Source: Mycolicibacterium porcinum (GTDB lineage: Bacteria > Actinomycetota > Actinomycetes > Mycobacteriales > Mycobacteriaceae). From it: a stretch of DNA of 64,000 nt. Below are positions 61,250 to 64,000 of the stretch, one piece after another. The notes under the pieces are model-generated. The model was not told the DNA's origin and made no database searches. It saw only the letters and a list, made by a program, of their open reading frames with translations. The number at the start of each line of letters is the position of its first letter. Position 1 is the first letter of the stretch. The DNA is taken from positions 1 to 64,000 of the forward strand of contig MVIG01000014.1 of the NCBI GenBank assembly GCA_002086835.1, in the 5' to 3' direction. The position numbers were made by a program, and so were the translations under genes.

Positions 61250-62332
61250 GTGAGCATCCGTCTGCGCCCCGAAATGGCCGACCTTCCGGCGTACGCACCA
61301 GGCAAAACAGTCCCGGGCGCAATCAAGATCGCGAGCAACGAAACGGTGTTTCCCCCGCTTCCCAGCGTGCGCGAAGCGATCCTCAAAGCCACCGAGAACA
61401 TCAACCGCTACCCCGACAACGGCTATCTTGACCTGCGCGAACACCTCGCCAAGCACGTCGGGTTCGCACCCGAGAACATCGCCGTGGGCTGCGGTTCGGT
61501 GAGCCTGTGCCAGCAGTTGATACAAATCACATCCGCCGCGGGCGACGAAGTCGTCTACGGATGGCGCAGTTTCGAGATCTATCCGCTGCAGATCCGGACC
61601 GCCGGCGCGACGGGTGTCGCAGTCCCGCTGCGTGACGAGATTCACGATCTCGACGCCATGCTCGCCGCGATCACCGATCGCACCCGGCTGATCTTCGTCT
61701 GCAACCCGAACAACCCGACCTCGACCGTGGTCGAGCCCGAGGCGCTGGCCCGGTTCGTCGCGGCGGTGCCCGACGACATCCTGATCGTGCTCGACGAGGC
61801 CTACGTGGAATACATCCGCGACGGGCTGGTGCCCGACAGCTTCGGACTGGTCCGCGCGCACCGCAATGTGGTTGTTCTGCGCACTTTCTCGAAGGCCTAC
61901 GGGTTGGCGGGCATGCGCGTCGGGTACGCCGTCGCCGATCCGGAGATCATCACCGCGCTGGGCAAGGTCTACGTGCCCTTCAGCGCGACGAGCGTGTCCC
62001 AGGCCGCCGCCATCGCCAGCCTGGAGGCCGCCGACGAACTGCTGGCCCGCACCGACGCCGTCGTCTCCGAGCGCATCCGGGTCAGCGCGGCCTTGCGTGA
62101 AGCCGGATACGAACTCCCGCCGTCACAGTCGAACTTCGTCTGGCTGCCCTTGGCCGAACGCACGCTGGACTTCGTGGCGAGGGCCGCCGACAACCGGCTG
62201 ATCGTGCGCCCGTACGGTGAGGACGGCGTGCGGGTCACCATCGGGGCCCCGCACGAGAACGATGCCTTCCTCGAATTCGCCACCCGCTGGATCGCGGGTG
62301 AAGCCGGGACTCTGACAGGAGAGACGAAGTGA
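61250..62332 (+). CDS. Aromatic/histidinol-phosphate aminotransferase (Rv3772, HisC2-like)
   Basis: This 360-residue PLP aminotransferase has KIASNETVFPPLPSV (substrate loop), INRYPDNGYLDLREHLA, FVCNPNNPTST, VLDEAYVEYIRDG and the PLP lysine in TFSKAYGLAGMRVGYA. The mycobacterial ortholog Rv3772 (HisC2/Pat) acts on aromatic amino acids. GTG at 61250 gives the family start (VSIRLRPEMADLPAY). It lies after the Ser/Arg tRNA pair on the opposite strand, as in M. tuberculosis. The gene overlaps the next gene by 4 bp. Confidence 0.92.
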   Translation: MSIRLRPEMADLPAYAPGKTVPGAIKIASNETVFPPLPSVREAILKATENINRYPDNGYLDLREHLAKHVGFAPENIAVGCGSVSLCQQLIQITSAAGDEVVYGWRSFEIYPLQIRTAGATGVAVPLRDEIHDLDAMLAAITDRTRLIFVCNPNNPTSTVVEPEALARFVAAVPDDILIVLDEAYVEYIRDGLVPDSFGLVRAHRNVVVLRTFSKAYGLAGMRVGYAVADPEIITALGKVYVPFSATSVSQAAAIASLEAADELLARTDAVVSERIRVSAALREAGYELPPSQSNFVWLPLAERTLDFVARAADNRLIVRPYGEDGVRVTIGAPHENDAFLEFATRWIAGEAGTLTGETK

Positions 62333-62790
62333 ACGGTGTGCGCGGCACGTTCGACGGATTCGTCAGCCGCGAGGGGCAGATCCCCGACGCCGAACTCGAC
62401 GCCTTCTGGGCGCTGCTGCGGCCCGCCAGCATCGACTTCATGCTCGGCGAGTGGAAGGGCGGCGAGTTCCAGACCGGCCACAAAGCCAACGGGTTCATGA
62501 ACAAGCTCAACTGGTTCGGCAAGACCTTCCGGTCGGCCGCCGAGGCCCAGCCGCTGGTGTGCCTGGACGCCGAGGGAAACAAGTTCTCCAACACCGAGGC
62601 CATGAACGGCGAGGCCAGCCTGTGGCTCGAGGAGTTCCGCGGTGAGGTGACCGCGACGATGGTCTACGACGGCCGCCCCGTGCACGATCACTTCAAGGTG
62701 GTCGACGACAACACCGTGGTGGGCATCATGAACGGCAAGGGCGCCGTGGTCGACGGCCGCTACCTGTACTTCTACCTGCAGCGCGTCTAA
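62329..62790 (+). CDS. DUF4334/GXWXG-domain protein
   Basis: This 153-residue protein has the GXWXG signature (MLGEWKGGEFQTGH) and the DUF4334 domain: KLNWFGKTFRSAAEAQPLVC, SLWLEEFRGEVTATMVYDG and the end DHFKVVDDNTVVGIMNGKG. It is lipocalin-like in predicted architecture, with small-molecule binding likely, but the function is unknown. The GTG start overlaps the aminotransferase stop (GTGA), giving translational coupling. Confidence 0.82.
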   Translation: MNGVRGTFDGFVSREGQIPDAELDAFWALLRPASIDFMLGEWKGGEFQTGHKANGFMNKLNWFGKTFRSAAEAQPLVCLDAEGNKFSNTEAMNGEASLWLEEFRGEVTATMVYDGRPVHDHFKVVDDNTVVGIMNGKGAVVDGRYLYFYLQRV

Positions 62791-63326
62791 GGGCGTCGCC
62801 CGGTAAACGCCAGCAACCGGTCGAGTGCCGGCGCGTCGTCGGCAACCGTGACCGGGTCGTCGAAACCGGCACGCACCCGTCCCTCAGGTGTGAGGACGGC
62901 GCGGGACCATTGCAGGATCTGTTCGGGAGCGTCGTCCGACACCTCGACCGTCTGCCCCGTCGCCTTGGCGTAATCCCAGGCGTGCACCAGGAATTCCAGC
63001 GACAGGATCTGAGCCGGTATGGGCGCGGGCATCTCGCCTGTCCCGAACGGCACCGTGCCGTCGACCCCGCGTCGTCGCCATGCCGCGACGGCGGGCCGCG
63101 CCGCGCCGAGCACCTGATCCTCCAACGAACTGTCGGGGTCGCGTTCGGGAATCTGCGCGCCGGCCGCCGAGCCGATCACGGTGATCGAGTTCAGCAGGTG
63201 GTCCGTCAACCCCGCCACGTCGAACTCGCGACAAGGTGTCGGACGGGACAGATCATCCGCGGTGACGCCGTTCAGCACGCGTTGCAGCACGTCGAGCGTG
63301 GCCTCGGCGCTATCGAGTTCATCCAT
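62787..63326 (-). CDS. TIGR03086/mycothiol maleylpyruvate isomerase-like protein (Rv3773c)
   Basis: This 179-residue DinB-fold protein has the metal-binding histidine pattern of this family: LTDHLLNSI (first His) and LEFLVHAWDYAKATGQ (second His). The TPCREFDVAGL segment is diagnostic for TIGR03086. These proteins may use mycothiol, the actinobacterial thiol, for isomerisation or detoxification, but this member is uncharacterised. ATG at 63326 is preferred to in-frame upstream starts. The 3' end overlaps the convergent DUF4334 gene by 4 bp. Confidence 0.84.
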   Translation of the reverse strand: MDELDSAEATLDVLQRVLNGVTADDLSRPTPCREFDVAGLTDHLLNSITVIGSAAGAQIPERDPDSSLEDQVLGAARPAVAAWRRRGVDGTVPFGTGEMPAPIPAQILSLEFLVHAWDYAKATGQTVEVSDDAPEQILQWSRAVLTPEGRVRAGFDDPVTVADDAPALDRLLAFTGRRP

Positions 63327-63345
63327 ACTCGGTAGTGTCCACCCC

Positions 63346-64000
63346 ATGTCTGACACGTACGAGTCCGTTTCCGTCGAGATCAAGGACCACGTCGCCCAGG
63401 TGACGCTGCTGGGTCCCGGCAAGGGCAACGCGATGGGTCCGGCGTTCTGGGCTGAGATGCCCGACGTGTTCGGCTCGCTCGATGCCGACTCGGACGTCCG
63501 CGCGATCGTGCTGACCGGATCGGGCAAGAACTTCAGCTACGGCCTCGACCTGCCGGCGATGGGTGCGATGATGCCGGGCCTGGATGCGGGCGCGAAAGCC
63601 CGCGCCGACTTCCACACCACGCTGCGCAAGATGCAGGGCGCCATCACGGCCGTCGCCGACTGCCGCACCCCGACCATCGCCTCGATCCACGGCTGGTGCA
63701 TCGGCGGCGGCGTCGACCTGATCAGTGCGGTCGACATCCGCTACGCCAGCACCGACGCGAAGTTCTCGGTGCGCGAGACCAAGCTGGCCATCGTCGCCGA
63801 CGTGGGCAGCCTGGCCCGGCTGCCGCTGATCCTGTCCGACGGGCATCTGCGCGAGCTGGTGTTGACGGGCAAGGACATCGACGCCGCCCGCGCCGAGAAG
63901 ATCGGTCTGGTCAACGACGTGTACGCCGATGCCGACGCCTCGCTGGCCGCCGCACACGCCGCGGCCGCTGAGATCGCCGCCAACCCGCCGCTGACCGTGG
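63346..64000 (+). CDS. echA21: Enoyl-CoA hydratase/isomerase, dienoyl-CoA isomerase type, partial
   Basis: This crotonase family gene is cut at the right window edge; 218 codons are visible. The oxyanion loop IHGWCIGGGVDLISAVD contains an Asp, and SVRETKLAIVADVGSLARLP supplies Glu and Asp at the positions of rat delta3,5-delta2,4-dienoyl-CoA isomerase (E196/D204). That identifies it as an isomerase of unsaturated fatty-acid oxidation more than a plain hydratase. By position it corresponds to Rv3774 (EchA21). It is divergent from the TIGR03086 gene. Confidence 0.87.
   Translation, partial: MSDTYESVSVEIKDHVAQVTLLGPGKGNAMGPAFWAEMPDVFGSLDADSDVRAIVLTGSGKNFSYGLDLPAMGAMMPGLDAGAKARADFHTTLRKMQGAITAVADCRTPTIASIHGWCIGGGVDLISAVDIRYASTDAKFSVRETKLAIVADVGSLARLPLILSDGHLRELVLTGKDIDAARAEKIGLVNDVYADADASLAAAHAAAAEIAANPPLTV

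Overview
The window is high-GC chromosomal DNA from a Mycobacterium/Mycolicibacterium-type actinobacterium, most like the larger-genome environmental species. The evidence is the 19-kDa lipoprotein antigen LpqH, a PE-PPE-domain hydrolase, a WS/DGAT acyltransferase, paired LigC ligases with a stand-alone PolDom primase, a TIGR00027-type methyltransferase, frequent GTG starts and hairpins without long U-tracts. From memory, the order dnaX-aspC-ffs-tRNA-Ser-membrane protein at the left matches Rv3721c-Rv3723 of M. tuberculosis. The block tadA to alkyl sulfatase (about 41.8-57.1 kb) follows Rv3752c-Rv3762c, and the right end follows the Arg/Ser tRNAs and Rv3772-Rv3774. I see no insertion sequence, CRISPR array, rRNA or intact prophage.

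Layout. 0-8.4 kb: dnaX (cut by the window edge), aspartate aminotransferase, 4.5S RNA, tRNA-Ser(GGA), a membrane protein, a secreted PDZ serine protease, a PucR regulator with an amino-acid oxidase, and a Gre-like factor. 8.4-11.3 kb: two TetR regulators and two short-chain dehydrogenases. 11.3-14.7 kb: DNA-repair cluster PolDom-LigC1 divergent from LigC2. 14.7-19.8 kb: an unknown protein, a large LAL/LuxR regulator and a type-B carboxylesterase. 19.8-27.1 kb: a small phage-like domain protein, GluQRS, an amino-acid ABC transporter with fused binding protein and permease, an MFS transporter, a P450 and Tgt. 27.2-31.7 kb: two related 19-kDa-type lipoproteins flanking a haloalkane dehalogenase remnant, then a PE-PPE hydrolase and a penicillin-binding lipoprotein. 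31.7-37.4 kb: a B12-dependent diol dehydratase operon (large-medium fusion, small subunit, reactivase) behind a WS/DGAT gene. 37.5-41.5 kb: alpha-dioxygenase-like heme peroxidase, a shortened deazaflavin-type protein, and a TetR/methyltransferase pair with two operators. 41.6-50.1 kb: tRNA-Ser(CGA), tadA and partner, tyrA, the proXVWZ osmoprotectant transporter, a phosphotransferase and a histidine phosphatase. 50.2-55.2 kb: an SDR followed by a GntR-controlled cassette (organophosphate-type MFS, PhnX-like hydrolase, FAD amine oxidase) that looks like aminophosphonate catabolism. 55.2-59.8 kb: alkyl sulfatase, tandem imine-reductase-like genes with a divergent HxlR regulator, and a phosphoesterase. 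59.9-64 kb: small proteins, tRNA-Arg(ACG), tRNA-Ser(GCT), an aromatic aminotransferase, a DUF4334 protein, a TIGR03086 protein and a dienoyl-CoA-isomerase-type crotonase that runs off the end.

The most promising lead is the 50.9-55.2 kb cassette. It has no PhnW transaminase, the proposed deaminating step is an FAD oxidase, and related palindromes sit before the regulator and before the operon. Other leads are the shell-less diol dehydratase operon, the Tgt plus GluQRS pairing, a peroxidase whose distal-histidine position reads arginine, an SDR lacking catalytic Ser and Lys, a free-standing prohead-protease-associated domain, and a three-arm hairpin before the Gre-like gene.
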